A stretch of DNA of 64,000 nt from an uncultured Eubacteriales bacterium (GCA_934402395.1 CAKRTQ010000001.1:1-64000), one strand, 5' to 3'; numbered from the stretch's first letter, positions 8,411 through 17,443 are shown. A program made the numbers and translations. The notes: a model not told the origin generated them from the letters alone.

Positions 8411-10024
8411 GTTGCACGGGATGAGCGATTCATCCTCTATCGGACGAAAATACTTCAGATACTTTATGAGGCGGTTTGCCACAAGAAACTGCGGCTCGCT
8501 GTCTCCTATTTCCCGCAGCGCGGGAAGCGCCTTTGTCCTCAGCACGCAAAGCTCATACTGAAGCGCGGAATTGAATACAAAATTTGCGCCTTCCTGGTTG
8601 GGATATATCCAACGGAATTCGCCGTTCCGCACAGACTGCCACATATCTATGGTGCGTGCCGCCGGGCTGTTTCTGAAGTTCATATCCCTGACTATGCGGC
8701 GTATCAGACGCAGGTCGGTGATATTGAGCGGCGAATGATCGTCAATGTTTATCTGCGCCTGCGGAGCAATGTAAATCTTATATTTCTGGTGTTTGGGGAT
8801 CGAACCGGTCAGCTTTTCGTTGAGCGCGTGGATCCCCTCGATTATTATCGGGTGATCCTCGCCGACACGTATCTTCTTCCCCTCCTCGCGTCTGCCGGTT
8901 TTGAAGTTGAAATGCGGCAGTGTGACCTCCTCGCCGTTTATAAGGTCGAAAAGATCGCGGTTGAAGCGGTCGATGTCAAGGCAGTTGATGTGCTCAAGAT
9001 CTACGGTTTGAGGCGTGGCGTTCTGCAGGCGGCATATTTCGGCGCGGTCAAGATAGTAGTCGTCCATTGAGATCATTACCGGCTTTATCCCACGCGAGAG
9101 CAGCTCTATGCGCAAACGGTTGCAGAATGTGGTCTTTCCGCTTGAACTCGGACCAGCAATACCAATAAGCCGGATGTTGCTTATATCCTCTTCGATAGCC
9201 CGACCGAGCTCTGCAAGCATATTTGCATGGCGTGCCTCGCACATCTGTACGAAATCACGCGCGTTTCCGGTATCGACCTGACGGTTTATATCGGATATCG
9301 TCTGAAGCTGCGCCTTTTTTGACCAGCGGTACGCCTTTTGCAGGGTCCTACCGTATGTTGTCTCCTCAACGAATTCAGGTATCTCCGCTCCAAGCTCATA
9401 GCGCGGGTACTGAATGATCATTCCGGGGCTGTACGGCTCGATAAGGTATCTTCCGATGCATCCGGTAGACGGCGCCATATATGAGTGCAGGTAATCGTAG
9501 TAACCGTTGCATACATAAAGATTGACGGTGCTTTCGGGACGGTATTTCAGTATCTCGATCTTATCGGTAAGACCGTTCTCGCGGTATATCCGCTCAGCTT
9601 CTTCTTTGGATACGGTGACCCGCTCTATCGGATAATCGGCTGCAATTATCCGCGCAACTTCATTTTTAATGCTTTCTGTGGCGCGGTACATATTGAAGCC
9701 CGGCGTAAGCGCCTGGCAAAATACCGAACGGGATACATTATAGCTGAAAAATATCCTCACATCCGGATATATATTGCGGAACGCCATTGAAATGATGTAC
9801 CGCAGCGTTGCTTCGTAAGCCTTTCCCGCTTCAATGTTTTCAAGTCCTTTCAGCGATATTTCCACACCGTTGTTTTTTTCGGACAGTTTATATCTTATCT
9901 CTTTTATCTGCGCACCGATCTGGCACACGATATACTTCTTTTTATCTTCTTCACGAAGAAGATCAATGACGCGCGTTCCTACCGGAACGTGCATTTTTTC
10001 GTTGTACAGCGTTATTTCTACCAT
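8366..10024 (-). CDS. Nucleoside (uridine) kinase with N-terminal TGS/threonyl-tRNA-synthetase-like domains
   Basis: A 552-residue two-part protein. Residues 1-60 form a TGS-like domain, and 60-230 resemble the second domain of threonyl-tRNA synthetase, although its HxxxH zinc motif is not evident. Residues 285-500 are a uridine-kinase-type P-loop kinase with GPSSSGKTT at 291-299 and a following DDYY motif. The kinase half should phosphorylate uridine or cytidine in pyrimidine salvage. The TGS half suggests RNA binding or regulation, which is inference. This architecture is common in Clostridia. AAAGGATGAAACAGGA precedes the ATG. It is the last gene of a long minus-strand run (galU to here), and its 3' end overlaps queH with no terminator between them. 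Confidence 0.88.
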   Translation of the reverse strand: MVEITLYNEKMHVPVGTRVIDLLREEDKKKYIVCQIGAQIKEIRYKLSEKNNGVEISLKGLENIEAGKAYEATLRYIISMAFRNIYPDVRIFFSYNVSRSVFCQALTPGFNMYRATESIKNEVARIIAADYPIERVTVSKEEAERIYRENGLTDKIEILKYRPESTVNLYVCNGYYDYLHSYMAPSTGCIGRYLIEPYSPGMIIQYPRYELGAEIPEFVEETTYGRTLQKAYRWSKKAQLQTISDINRQVDTGNARDFVQMCEARHANMLAELGRAIEEDISNIRLIGIAGPSSSGKTTFCNRLRIELLSRGIKPVMISMDDYYLDRAEICRLQNATPQTVDLEHINCLDIDRFNRDLFDLINGEEVTLPHFNFKTGRREEGKKIRVGEDHPIIIEGIHALNEKLTGSIPKHQKYKIYIAPQAQINIDDHSPLNITDLRLIRRIVRDMNFRNSPAARTIDMWQSVRNGEFRWIYPNQEGANFVFNSALQYELCVLRTKALPALREIGDSEPQFLVANRLIKYLKYFRPIEDESLIPCNSLMREFIGGSCFDV

Positions 10025-10074
10025 TCCTGTTTCATCCTTTCCCGTTTTATCGGCTGTGTTGATTATATGACGCG

Positions 10075-11058
10075 TCAGCTGCCGGAATTCTGTTTGCGAA
10101 GTTTTTTTGCTCTTACATCGGTACCCGTAAGCATGAAAGTAACAAATTCGCCGAGGATACGGCTCGTTATGCGGTCGGCATAACGTCCGCGCATTTCATC
10201 GCGGCGCAGATTTGTACTTATCATGGTGGGCAGGCTCTTGTTTATGCGAGTATTCAGCACATCGTAAAGGCAGGTCACCGTAAACTGATTCGTAAGCTCC
10301 GAACCGAGATCGTCGATTATCAGCAGATCACAATTGTAATAACGGTCACACGTCTCGCCGTTCTCCTGACCGGAAGTATTGCCGAAGCGCATGCGCTCAA
10401 AGTCGGAAAACATTCCGATGGCGCCCGTATAGACGACATCGTAGCCGCGCTCTATCACGACCTTTGCCACCGACGTCTGAAGATGCGTTTTGCCCAGTCC
10501 CGTTCCGCCGAAAAGCGCAATGCTTGCCGAGGATGCGGGAACAAACGTTTCGGCATACCGACGAAGCGATTGATATATGTAGCTCATATTTTCAAAGCTG
10601 CGTCTGTCGTCTGCATAGTAATCGAGCGAAAATGTCTCAAAGCTCTGCGTGCGCATGAGTTTTCCCAGCCCGGATGACTCATACCCCGCCATGATCAGCC
10701 GTTGCTTCATACAGCGGCACATACGGCCGTCCACATATCCGCGATCCTCGCACAAGGGACATTCGTATCGCGGGTCGGAATAATCTGCCGGGTATCCCGC
10801 CGCACCGAGCACCTCACAGCGGCGCGCTCTCAGCTTGTCGACGCCCGCGCGTATATCGGCGACCGTCTCGCCAGATGCTCCGAGCGCCGCTCCCATAAGG
10901 CGTATGCCGGTCATTTCGAGCTCACTGTCGATCTTCAGCGTTTCCGGGATGACACGGTGAAGTTCATCCGCACGCGCTTTTGCGTCTTTTTCAGCCGCTT
11001 TTCGTTTGGCTTCGAATTCCTCGCGCACAAGGTTGTAGTTTTCTCTGGTATATCCCAT
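10075..11058 (-). CDS. DnaC/DnaI-type helicase loader, AAA+ ATPase
   Basis: A 327-residue AAA+ ATPase expected to load the replicative helicase onto DNA. A long charged helical N-terminus (1-95) is followed by a zinc-binding-like knuckle with Cys at 100, 103, 114 and 116. Then come Walker A GGTGLGKT (184-191), Walker B LLIIDDLGSE (about 245-254) and a C-terminal sensor region. The ATG directly abuts the TAA of the dnaD-domain gene upstream, with AAAGGG just before it; pairing of dnaD and this loader is usual in Firmicutes. The insertion-sequence protein IstB has the same fold, but no transposase is nearby, so a replication role is preferred. Confidence 0.88.
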   Translation of the reverse strand: MGYTRENYNLVREEFEAKRKAAEKDAKARADELHRVIPETLKIDSELEMTGIRLMGAALGASGETVADIRAGVDKLRARRCEVLGAAGYPADYSDPRYECPLCEDRGYVDGRMCRCMKQRLIMAGYESSGLGKLMRTQSFETFSLDYYADDRRSFENMSYIYQSLRRYAETFVPASSASIALFGGTGLGKTHLQTSVAKVVIERGYDVVYTGAIGMFSDFERMRFGNTSGQENGETCDRYYNCDLLIIDDLGSELTNQFTVTCLYDVLNTRINKSLPTMISTNLRRDEMRGRYADRITSRILGEFVTFMLTGTDVRAKKLRKQNSGS

Positions 11059-12099
11059 TTATTTTTTACCCTTTCCCGAATTACCGCCGGCAGGAGGGAT
11101 ATCCGGAATATTCGCCCCCGCTCCGTAGCTGCGCCTGAGCGCCGCTTCAAAAAATTCGTCGGTGTTGAAGCTCGTCCCCTCAGGGACACCGTCGCTCTTG
11201 CCCTGTCCGGCATTCTTTGCGGCAATATATGCGTCAACGTCATCGGCTGTTCTGAGACCTGCGGTATCCCATGTTTCGAGAATAGCGTTGGCGTACGGCA
11301 GCGACGCATTGCCGGTCGCGTTTACGGTGATCTCGTATGCCTTGCCTATCACGTCAATGTCATATCCGAACTTTCCGACCCATGTGTCGATAAATTTGCG
11401 CTCGCGCGTTGTAAGCGCGCGGTCGCGGTTCATGCCGAACATAGCGCGTATCTTCCCTTCGAGCTTTGACGCCTCTTCTATAACCCTGAGGTAATCGTCA
11501 AGTGCCTCAACGCTCGTGATACCGCGGTCGTAAAGATCGAACGCCACCGTCTCCACATAACGCAGCGATTTTTTGCCTATGCGCGCACAATGTGCGCAAA
11601 GATTCACTATGTACTCGCCGTCAAGGTCAAGATAATCGATGAGCCCGATGATCTTTCCGGTTTCGGAGGTGCTGAACATTTTGCCGAGCACACGCTCGCA
11701 TTCGTCAATAATGCGCGGAGCATCACAGTGTCTTTCAAGTATCCCGCACAGCTCGTTGGTTGAATATGCGGGAAGGAGTGCTTCGGTCTTTTTGCTTTTT
11801 TTCGGCTTTTCACGCACTGCGGCTTCCGACGCAATGTCTTTTCCATCCGTCAGAACGCCCGCCGAACGCCACACTGCCAGAAGCGCGTCGGCATCACCGC
11901 CGGGTTCGCCGAATGCTTCTGCGGCAGCATTTTCGCCCCATCCCTGAAGCAAGGCAAGACGGTACATAAGCGCCAAGATCTCTTTTTTTGAAGCCGATCC
12001 GAACCTTAACGCAGCGCCGCACGGCACGACCAGTACTCGGGAGCCGTAATCCACCGCATCACCGCCGCTGTTTTTCGTTGTTTTATTATTTTCTTCCAT
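11059..12099 (-). CDS. DnaD-domain replication protein
   Basis: A 346-residue protein with the layout of DnaD/DnaB primosomal proteins. There is a winged-helix-like N-terminal region (about 20-90), a linker rich in Lys and Glu, and two DnaD-like helical domains (about 120-200 and 210-290), the second with a FDLYDRGITS-type segment. DnaD proteins remodel DNA at the origin and during restart so the helicase can be loaded. The gene sits immediately upstream of the helicase loader, with no space between them, and 12 bases after rex. The C-terminal 40 residues look disordered. Assignment rests on fold pattern and neighbourhood. Confidence 0.82.
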   Translation of the reverse strand: MEENNKTTKNSGGDAVDYGSRVLVVPCGAALRFGSASKKEILALMYRLALLQGWGENAAAEAFGEPGGDADALLAVWRSAGVLTDGKDIASEAAVREKPKKSKKTEALLPAYSTNELCGILERHCDAPRIIDECERVLGKMFSTSETGKIIGLIDYLDLDGEYIVNLCAHCARIGKKSLRYVETVAFDLYDRGITSVEALDDYLRVIEEASKLEGKIRAMFGMNRDRALTTRERKFIDTWVGKFGYDIDVIGKAYEITVNATGNASLPYANAILETWDTAGLRTADDVDAYIAAKNAGQGKSDGVPEGTSFNTDEFFEAALRRSYGAGANIPDIPPAGGNSGKGKK

Positions 12100-12111
12100 C
12101 AGACCGCTTCC

Positions 12112-12801
12112 TCAACCGTTGCCGTCGGCATTCTCGCCGGAATGCAGGCGGTAGCAAAGTGTCATGAGCGAATCACCCAGGTGAACGTTTTCGACAATGG
12201 CTGTCCTCTGCTTTAGGTCAAGCTCATTGCTTGTAAAGTTCCATACGCCGGGAACGCCGGCATCCTCCACGACGCGCAGGGCATCGGATGCACATTCCTT
12301 CGGCAGCGTAAGCACCGCTATGTCGACCTTATGCGTACGGCAGTAATCAGCCAGCTCCGAAGCAGGATATATCGTAACGCCGGCAACGGCATCTCCGGTA
12401 ACGGCTGGGTTGGAATCAAACATGGCGATGACCTTGACGCCGCGCCGCTCAAACATGGGGGAACGAACTATTGCCCTTCCGAGATTGCCGGCACCCACTA
12501 TTACGGCATTGTATCCGTTGTTTGCGCCGAGAATGTCAAGTATCTGGGCATAAAGCTTTTCAACATTGTATCCGTACCCCTGCTGACCGAAGCCGCCGAA
12601 GCAGTTGAGGTCCTGTCTTATCTGAGAAGCTGTAACATTCATTATCCCCGCAAGCTCAGCCGAGCTGATGCGTGTTCTGCCGTGCGACAGAAGCTCACGC
12701 AGATAGCGATAATAACGCGGCAGACGCTTTATCACGGCATCGGATATATTTCTGTCGTGATGGAGTTCATTTTCGTGAATATCTTTTTCTTGGTTGCTCA
12801 T
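12112..12801 (-). CDS. rex: Redox-sensing transcriptional repressor Rex
   Basis: A 229-residue repressor that binds DNA when NAD+ dominates and releases it when NADH rises, controlling fermentation and anaerobic respiration genes. An N-terminal winged helix (about 15-85, with SHGRTRISSAELA) is followed by a Rossmann domain containing GAGNLGRAI and a C-terminal swapped helix (about 200-225). I prefer the ATG at 12801 (MSNQEKD), which has GGTGA 6 bases upstream, over a GTG three codons earlier that would bury that site. It lies between tsaD and dnaD in one minus-strand run. I saw no convincing Rex operator (TTGTGA-N6-TCACAA) beside it. Confidence 0.94.
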   Translation of the reverse strand: MSNQEKDIHENELHHDRNISDAVIKRLPRYYRYLRELLSHGRTRISSAELAGIMNVTASQIRQDLNCFGGFGQQGYGYNVEKLYAQILDILGANNGYNAVIVGAGNLGRAIVRSPMFERRGVKVIAMFDSNPAVTGDAVAGVTIYPASELADYCRTHKVDIAVLTLPKECASDALRVVEDAGVPGVWNFTSNELDLKQRTAIVENVHLGDSLMTLCYRLHSGENADGNG

Positions 12802-12871
12802 AAAAATCACCGTAAACGGCGTTCCGCGCCGTCTTTCTTTTTCTCCGATTCGTTGTTGTCACGCTCCGATG

Positions 12872-13909
12872 TCATGCGCCGTCACCGTCATCGGCGTGCG
12901 CATTGAGAGAAGTGTCTCCCCGCACTCCGGCGCGGAAAAGAAAAGCTCCCTCGGCGGCAACCATTGAAGCATTGTCGCCGCAAAGTCCGAGCGGCGGAAG
13001 AATAAGCTCCGCACCGCAGGCGCGGCATACATTTTCCGCTGCTGCACGCAGATGTGAATTTGCCGCAACGCCGCCCGCTATGACAAGCTTTCGGCATCCG
13101 CTTTCGGCAAGTGCCAATGGTATCTTTGATACTATTGCGGAGACAATAGCTCCCGTATATGCCGATGCAAAAGCCGCACGGCGTTCGCCATCAAGTTTCT
13201 CGCCACGCTGCTCCATGCTGTTGAGAAGGTTGAGAGCGGCTGTTTTGAGTCCGCTGAAGGAAAAATCAAGATTGTCACCCGCAAGAGCCGGCGACGGCAG
13301 GCGGAATTCGCGCCGCATGGGGCTTGCATCGCCTTCATAAGCCAGCTTGTCCATTGCCGCACCGCCCGGGTACGGAAGCCCTATCACCCTGCCGATCTTA
13401 TCAAAAGCTTCACCGGCGGCATCGTCGCGCGTACCGCCGATCTCGCGGTATTCGGTAAATCCCGCAACATGGTAAAAGGATGTATGCCCGCCGGACACTA
13501 CAAGCGAAAGAAAAGGCGGTTCAAGTCCCGGCACGGTTAGATAAGCCGCTGCGGTATGTGCGTGAACATGATTTACCGGAACTATCGGCTTGCCCCAGGC
13601 GTATGCAAACGATTTTGCAAAATTAACGCCGACAAGCAATGCGCCGATAAGCCCCGGGTGTGACGTCACCGCCACTGCGTCAAGCTCTCCCGGCGATACA
13701 CCTGCCTCGTCAAGTGCGCGGCTCACCGTCGGGCATATCGCCTCAATATGTGCGCGTGAGGCAATTTCCGGCACCACGCCTCCGTAAAGTCTGTGCGTCT
13801 CTATCTGCGATGCAACGATATTCGACCTTGAGGCGACAATGCCGTTTTTTTCTTCCACTACCGCCGCCGAGGTCTCATCGCACGACGACTCAATTCCAAG
13901 TATAAGCAT
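12872..13909 (-). CDS. tsaD: tRNA N6-threonylcarbamoyladenosine transferase TsaD
   Basis: Transfers threonylcarbamoyl from the AMP adduct to A37 of ANN-decoding tRNAs, acting with TsaB and TsaE. The 345-residue ASKHA-fold protein begins MLILGIESSCDETSAA, the canonical start. The metal-binding pair H114/H118 is present, as are the glycine-rich phosphate-binding segment VVSGGHTSFY and the late AGGVAANSHLR motif. I chose the ATG at 13909 because it gives this canonical N-terminus; a longer reading would add 53 unrelated residues from the rimI gene. tsaE and tsaB are 3-4 kb away on the opposite strand, an unusual split of the common clostridial tsaE-tsaB-rimI-tsaD cluster. Confidence 0.96.
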   Translation of the reverse strand: MLILGIESSCDETSAAVVEEKNGIVASRSNIVASQIETHRLYGGVVPEIASRAHIEAICPTVSRALDEAGVSPGELDAVAVTSHPGLIGALLVGVNFAKSFAYAWGKPIVPVNHVHAHTAAAYLTVPGLEPPFLSLVVSGGHTSFYHVAGFTEYREIGGTRDDAAGEAFDKIGRVIGLPYPGGAAMDKLAYEGDASPMRREFRLPSPALAGDNLDFSFSGLKTAALNLLNSMEQRGEKLDGERRAAFASAYTGAIVSAIVSKIPLALAESGCRKLVIAGGVAANSHLRAAAENVCRACGAELILPPLGLCGDNASMVAAEGAFLFRAGVRGDTSLNAHADDGDGA

Positions 13910-13916
13910 ATTCTGT

Positions 13917-14396
13917 TCAGTCTTTCTTTTGATCTTCGTCAATGATTTTTTCCATAACGATGGCATCCTCATCCGGGAATCTGTAAAAATGCCGCCGCAC
14001 CCCGACAGGCGCAAATCCGAAGGAGCGGTAAAGCTCCTTGGCGGGTATATTGTGCTCGCGCACTTCAAGAGTGACGCGGGTACAGCCTTTTTGCGCAGCC
14101 GTATAAAGCAGCCCGCGCATCACGGCGTCGGCGCACCCCCGGCGGCGGAACTTGGGGGCGGTCGCTATGTTTACAATATTGCCTTCGTCAAGCACGCATT
14201 CGATGCCGCCGTACGCCGCAAGAGTACCGTCATCAGTCTCGCACGCGAGAGCGGAAATGCTTTCGCAGCCGAGAAATATGTCCTTTATCGCCCGCAGACT
14301 CCAGGGCTCTGAAAATACCGACTGTTCGATCGTCGAAGCCGCCAACACGTGACGTTCCGAAAACGGCACCACCGAAAAACGCCATTCACCCTGCAT
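13917..14396 (-). CDS. rimI: GNAT N-acetyltransferase, RimI type
   Basis: About 159 residues with the GNAT fold. A beta-strand and loop around NIVNIATAPKF lead into the acetyl-CoA pyrophosphate loop RRRGCADAVM, followed by EVREHNIPAKELYRSFGF. RimI acetylates the N-terminal alanine of ribosomal protein S18, and its place immediately before tsaD is typical. Two starts are possible: the ATG at 14396, overlapping the lipoprotein stop by 11 bases, and an in-frame GTG at 14408, overlapping by 23. Neither has a strong ribosome site, so coupling to the upstream gene is likely. The true protein substrate is not provable from sequence. Confidence 0.87.
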   Translation of the reverse strand: MQGEWRFSVVPFSERHVLAASTIEQSVFSEPWSLRAIKDIFLGCESISALACETDDGTLAAYGGIECVLDEGNIVNIATAPKFRRRGCADAVMRGLLYTAAQKGCTRVTLEVREHNIPAKELYRSFGFAPVGVRRHFYRFPDEDAIVMEKIIDEDQKKD

Positions 14397-15051
14397 CGGT
14401 CGTGTCACTGCCGGTGTCCCCGGAAAGGAATCCTTCCATTATATCGGTCGCATCAACGCGCCGCGCGCCCTCATATTTGCTGTAAAGCAGAACCTTGTCC
14501 GCGTATTCGTACAGCGAAATGCAGTAATAAATACCGGGGAATTTATCCGACTCAAACCGGAGAACATATGTTTTCGACGGTTCCGCCGATATTTCCGCTG
14601 CTGCGTCTCCGGTCATCCAGCGTTCGCGTATAGCGTCAACATCGTCTCCTTTTATCTCAAGCAGAGCAATACTCACAGTACTTTCGGTGTCGCATATGTA
14701 AGCGCGTGCCGGCGCAAAATCCGCAAGCGTATTGATTACATCCGTACCCGAATAAAGTATATCGCCCCACTCGGTGCAGAGCCACTCAGATGCATCAAGC
14801 CCGTTTATCGTGTAAAGCTCCTGTGACGCTCCGGAGAAGGTCGCCTTGCCATATGCCTTTTTTGACCTTGCGGCAGGCTCAAGATATGCGGGCATAAAGC
14901 TGTACGCGCTGCCGCTTTTTTTGTCGATTATCCGCATTCCCTGCGACTCAAGCTTGCGGGAACATCCGCCAAGCGCAAGCGTGGAAAATAAAAGCATTGC
15001 CACCGACAAAAGCGATGCCGTTATTTTGATCTTATGGGTTGTTTTCTGCAT
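14386..15051 (-). CDS. Hypothetical lipoprotein
   Basis: A 221-residue predicted lipoprotein of no family I recognise. Residues 1-30 are a basic then hydrophobic signal peptide ending in a lipobox-like LALGGC, so it should be lipid-anchored to the outer face of the membrane. The mature part is acidic and mixed alpha/beta, with no visible catalytic motif and a low-complexity end (SGDTGSDTTDAG). I start at the ATG at 15051 because GGAAG lies 7 bases before it and the signal peptide then begins at residue 1. It sits 19 bases after the dCMP deaminase gene and overlaps rimI. Confidence 0.75.
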   Translation of the reverse strand: MQKTTHKIKITASLLSVAMLLFSTLALGGCSRKLESQGMRIIDKKSGSAYSFMPAYLEPAARSKKAYGKATFSGASQELYTINGLDASEWLCTEWGDILYSGTDVINTLADFAPARAYICDTESTVSIALLEIKGDDVDAIRERWMTGDAAAEISAEPSKTYVLRFESDKFPGIYYCISLYEYADKVLLYSKYEGARRVDATDIMEGFLSGDTGSDTTDAG

Positions 15052-15070
15052 TTCAGACTTCCGTTTTCTT

Positions 15071-15562
15071 TCAATAACCTGTTTTTCCGCCGAGAGAATC
15101 ATCGTTTTCGATCCACTCGGAAACGTCTATCACGCGGTAATTATCTCTGTCGTCACGCACTATGACACGAGCGATGCCGGCATTGATTATCTGCCTTTTG
15201 CACATCATGCAGGATGTCGTGCCCGGCATTATGCTGCCGTCGGCGGGAGACGTGCAGCACATATACAGCGTTGAACCGAGCATCTGGTCGCGCGGAGCGG
15301 CGATTATGGCGTTTGCCTCCGAATGCACAGCGCGGCAAAGCTCATACCGTTCTCCGCGCGGTATGCCGAGGGTCTCGCGGTAGCACTCACCAAGCTCGTT
15401 GCAATTTGCCCTTCCGCGCGGCGCACCGTTATACCCTGTTGAAACTATGACATCGTTTTTTACGATTATGGCACCGAAGCGGCGGCGCAGGCAGGTGCTG
15501 CGCTCGGATACCGTCTGCGCTATGTCAAGGTAATAATTATCTTTTGACCTTCTTTCGATCAT
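15071..15562 (-). CDS. dCMP/cytidine deaminase-family protein (ComEB type)
   Basis: A 163-residue zinc-dependent deaminase expected to convert dCMP to dUMP for dTMP synthesis. The zinc and proton-relay motif HSE lies at H80/E82 (HSEANAI), with the cysteine pair at C118 and C121 (TSCMMC). The usual PCxxC is TSCMMC here, a Pro to Ser change at the first position that is tolerated in the dCMP deaminase subfamily. The segment GYNGAPRG is the nucleotide-binding part seen in ComEB-like proteins. It follows galU by 34 bases and precedes the lipoprotein gene by 19, so it is probably in the same transcript. Confidence 0.9.
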   Translation of the reverse strand: MIERRSKDNYYLDIAQTVSERSTCLRRRFGAIIVKNDVIVSTGYNGAPRGRANCNELGECYRETLGIPRGERYELCRAVHSEANAIIAAPRDQMLGSTLYMCCTSPADGSIMPGTTSCMMCKRQIINAGIARVIVRDDRDNYRVIDVSEWIENDDSLGGKTGY

Positions 15563-15596
15563 CGTTCTTCCCCTTTCTTCGCGTCCGGGACTGTCG

Positions 15597-16508
15597 TCAC
15601 AGCCCGCGCTCCTTCATGAATCCGACAAGGAATTTGCGGAAACTATCCCCCAGCTCCGGATCGTCAAAGGCGCGTGTGACATTTGCGCTGAGAAAACCGA
15701 TCTTTGAGCCGAGGTCGAAACGCGTGCCTTCAAAGTCCAGCGCGGTCATACCCTTTTCGCGCGCAAGTGTCCGCATGGCATCCGTGAGCTGGATCTCTCC
15801 GCCGGCTCCGGGAGGAGTTGCTTCGATGATATCGAAAATGTCCGGCGTCAGCAGCACTCTGCCGAGTATCGAGTAATTGCTGAATATCTCCTCGCGCGTG
15901 CGCGGCTTCTCTATCATATCGTCAACAAAAAATTCCCGCTCACTGCCTTCAATGGCGTGCGTTTTCAGCGAACAGTATTTCATGACCAGCTCGGTCGGTA
16001 CGGGTTTTACACCGCAGACCGCCCTGCCGTACTTTTCGTAGCTCTCTATCATCTGCGCCACGACCGGTTTTTCGGAAAATATGATATCATCGCCGTAGAG
16101 CACCGCAAACGGCTCGTTGCCGATGAATGCCTTGGCGCATCCCACGGCATGACCGAGTCCGCGTGCTTCCTTCTGACGTATAAAATACACACGCGCCCCG
16201 TAAGCCTCGCCGGTTTTACGCATTTCCTCTATTTCATGTTCCTTGCCGCGCGCGGCAAAATGAGACTCATATTCGGGTGAATAATCAAAATAATCTTCAA
16301 TGACGCCTTTGCCGCGCCCTGTGATTATGAGAATATCTTCAATACCGCTTTTTGCCGCTTCCTCAACAAGATACGACATTGCGGGTCTGTCAACTATGGG
16401 GAGCATCTCCTTGGGGACGGCACGGGCTATCGGGAGCATGCGTGTTCCGAGTCCCGCTGCGGGAATGACGGCTTTCTTTATTTTCTGCAACCTTTTTTCG
16501 TTCGGCAT
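15597..16508 (-). CDS. galU: UTP-glucose-1-phosphate uridylyltransferase
   Basis: Makes UDP-glucose from UTP and glucose-1-phosphate, the sugar donor for envelope polysaccharide and glycolipid synthesis. The 303-residue protein begins with the nucleotide-binding signature AVIPAAGLGTRMLP (about 13-26), followed by PKEMLPI. VKPVPTE, GGEIQLTDAM and the C-terminal GSKIGF segment match GalU. AAGGAGG sits 5 bases before the ATG. Its promoter faces that of the DUF896-tsaE operon, and it appears to lead the minus-strand run down to the uridine kinase. Confidence 0.95.
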   Translation of the reverse strand: MPNEKRLQKIKKAVIPAAGLGTRMLPIARAVPKEMLPIVDRPAMSYLVEEAAKSGIEDILIITGRGKGVIEDYFDYSPEYESHFAARGKEHEIEEMRKTGEAYGARVYFIRQKEARGLGHAVGCAKAFIGNEPFAVLYGDDIIFSEKPVVAQMIESYEKYGRAVCGVKPVPTELVMKYCSLKTHAIEGSEREFFVDDMIEKPRTREEIFSNYSILGRVLLTPDIFDIIEATPPGAGGEIQLTDAMRTLAREKGMTALDFEGTRFDLGSKIGFLSANVTRAFDDPELGDSFRKFLVGFMKERGL

Positions 16509-16542
16509 GGCAGCCTCCTTGCTATTGACTTTGTTAAATAAT

Positions 16543-16571
16543 ATTATAACTCTATTTTTCGTTCAAATCAA
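16543..16571 (-). promoter_or_regulatory. Promoter of galU and the minus-strand run
   Basis: Read on the minus strand: TTGATT (16566-16571), 17-base spacer, TATAAT (16543-16548), about 35 bases before the galU ATG. It is divergent to the promoter at 16695. Confidence 0.75.
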
Positions 16572-16694
16572 TACCTTTCTTTAAATTCGGCTTGCTTCGG
16601 CGCATATTCGGTACATTTTTCGGGCAAACGCCACATTTCCGTCACACGATGCGCGTTCATTCACGCAAAATTTCGTTTCCGGTGCGACAAACGA

Positions 16695-16723
16695 TTGATT
16701 TTCACGGCATAACGTGATATAAT
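16695..16723 (+). promoter_or_regulatory. Promoter of the DUF896-tsaE-tsaB-rpiB-ispDF operon
   Basis: TTGATT (16695-16700), 17-base spacer, TATAAT (16718-16723), 37 bases before the first ATG. The galU promoter on the opposite strand uses the same two hexamers. Confidence 0.75.
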
Positions 16724-16760
16724 ATAAATCAAAGATATTCCTTAAGTACGGAGACGTCAG

Positions 16761-16976
16761 ATGGAGAGATCAAAGATAGACAGAATAAATGAACTTGCCC
16801 GCAAGTCCCGCGAGGCAGCGCTCAGTGAGGCGGAAGCCGCCGAGCAGGCAGAGCTGAGAGCGGAATATATCGCAGAGGTACGCGCCAACATACGCGGGCA
16901 GCTTGACAGCACCGTTATAGAACGCCCGGACGGCACACGCGAAAAAGTCAGCGAAAGACGGAAAACAGAGCAATGA
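16761..16976 (+). CDS. DUF896 family small protein
   Basis: A 71-residue, strongly helical and charged cytoplasmic protein of the DUF896 (YnzC-like) family. The pattern is KIDRINELARKSREA, then a Glu/Ala-rich turn and LRAEYIAEVRANIRGQL. The molecular role of this family is not well established. GGAG lies upstream of the ATG at a normal distance. Its last codons overlap the tsaE start by 4 bases (ATGA), so it is the translationally coupled first gene of the operon. Confidence 0.88.
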   Translation: MERSKIDRINELARKSREAALSEAEAAEQAELRAEYIAEVRANIRGQLDSTVIERPDGTREKVSERRKTEQ

Positions 16977-17443
16977 GCAAAACGCCGATCCTAAATCTTT
17001 TGACCGGTTCGCCCGAGGAAACAGAGGCAGCGGGTGCCGGGCTTGCGGAAATGCTGGAAGGCGATGCATCCCTTCCCTCTTTTATTGCGCTTTACGGCGA
17101 TCTCGGAGTCGGCAAAACGGCGTTCGTACGCGGATTTGCCTCGGTTGCATCACCCGGCTCGGCAGTAAGGTCGCCCACCTTTGCGCTTGTAAACGAATAC
17201 AGACGCGGCACACGTCCGGTATTCCACTTTGATATGTACCGCATACAGGATGACGATGAGCTGTATTCATCCGGCTTTTACGACTATGAAAGCCGCGGCG
17301 GGTACTGCCTTGCGGAATGGTGCGAAAACATACCGTGGGCGCTGCCGCCGCAGTACATCAGAGTGGTCATTTCAAAGACCGACGGCGGCAACGGCAGACT
17401 CATAACCGCAGAATGCATAAATACGGAGGAGGCAGATAAATGA
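16973..17443 (+). CDS. tsaE: tRNA t6A biosynthesis ATPase TsaE
   Basis: A P-loop ATPase that assists TsaB and TsaD in t6A formation on tRNA. The 156-residue protein has Walker A GDLGVGKT (about 39-46), the SPTFALVNEY segment and the HFDMYR motif characteristic of TsaE. Its start overlaps DUF896 and its end overlaps tsaB, each by 4 bases in an ATGA arrangement, indicating coupled translation. The last 20 residues beyond the family core are poorly conserved in appearance. Confidence 0.93.
   Translation: MSKTPILNLLTGSPEETEAAGAGLAEMLEGDASLPSFIALYGDLGVGKTAFVRGFASVASPGSAVRSPTFALVNEYRRGTRPVFHFDMYRIQDDDELYSSGFYDYESRGGYCLAEWCENIPWALPPQYIRVVISKTDGGNGRLITAECINTEEADK

Noticed and set aside
10075..11058. 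IstB-type transposition ATPase
   Set aside because: Same fold as the helicase loader, but there is no IstA transposase or inverted repeat and it abuts a dnaD gene.
10702..11469. 255-codon plus-strand frame over the dnaC-like and dnaD genes
   Set aside because: Crosses the junction of two well-supported opposite-strand genes and has no domain.
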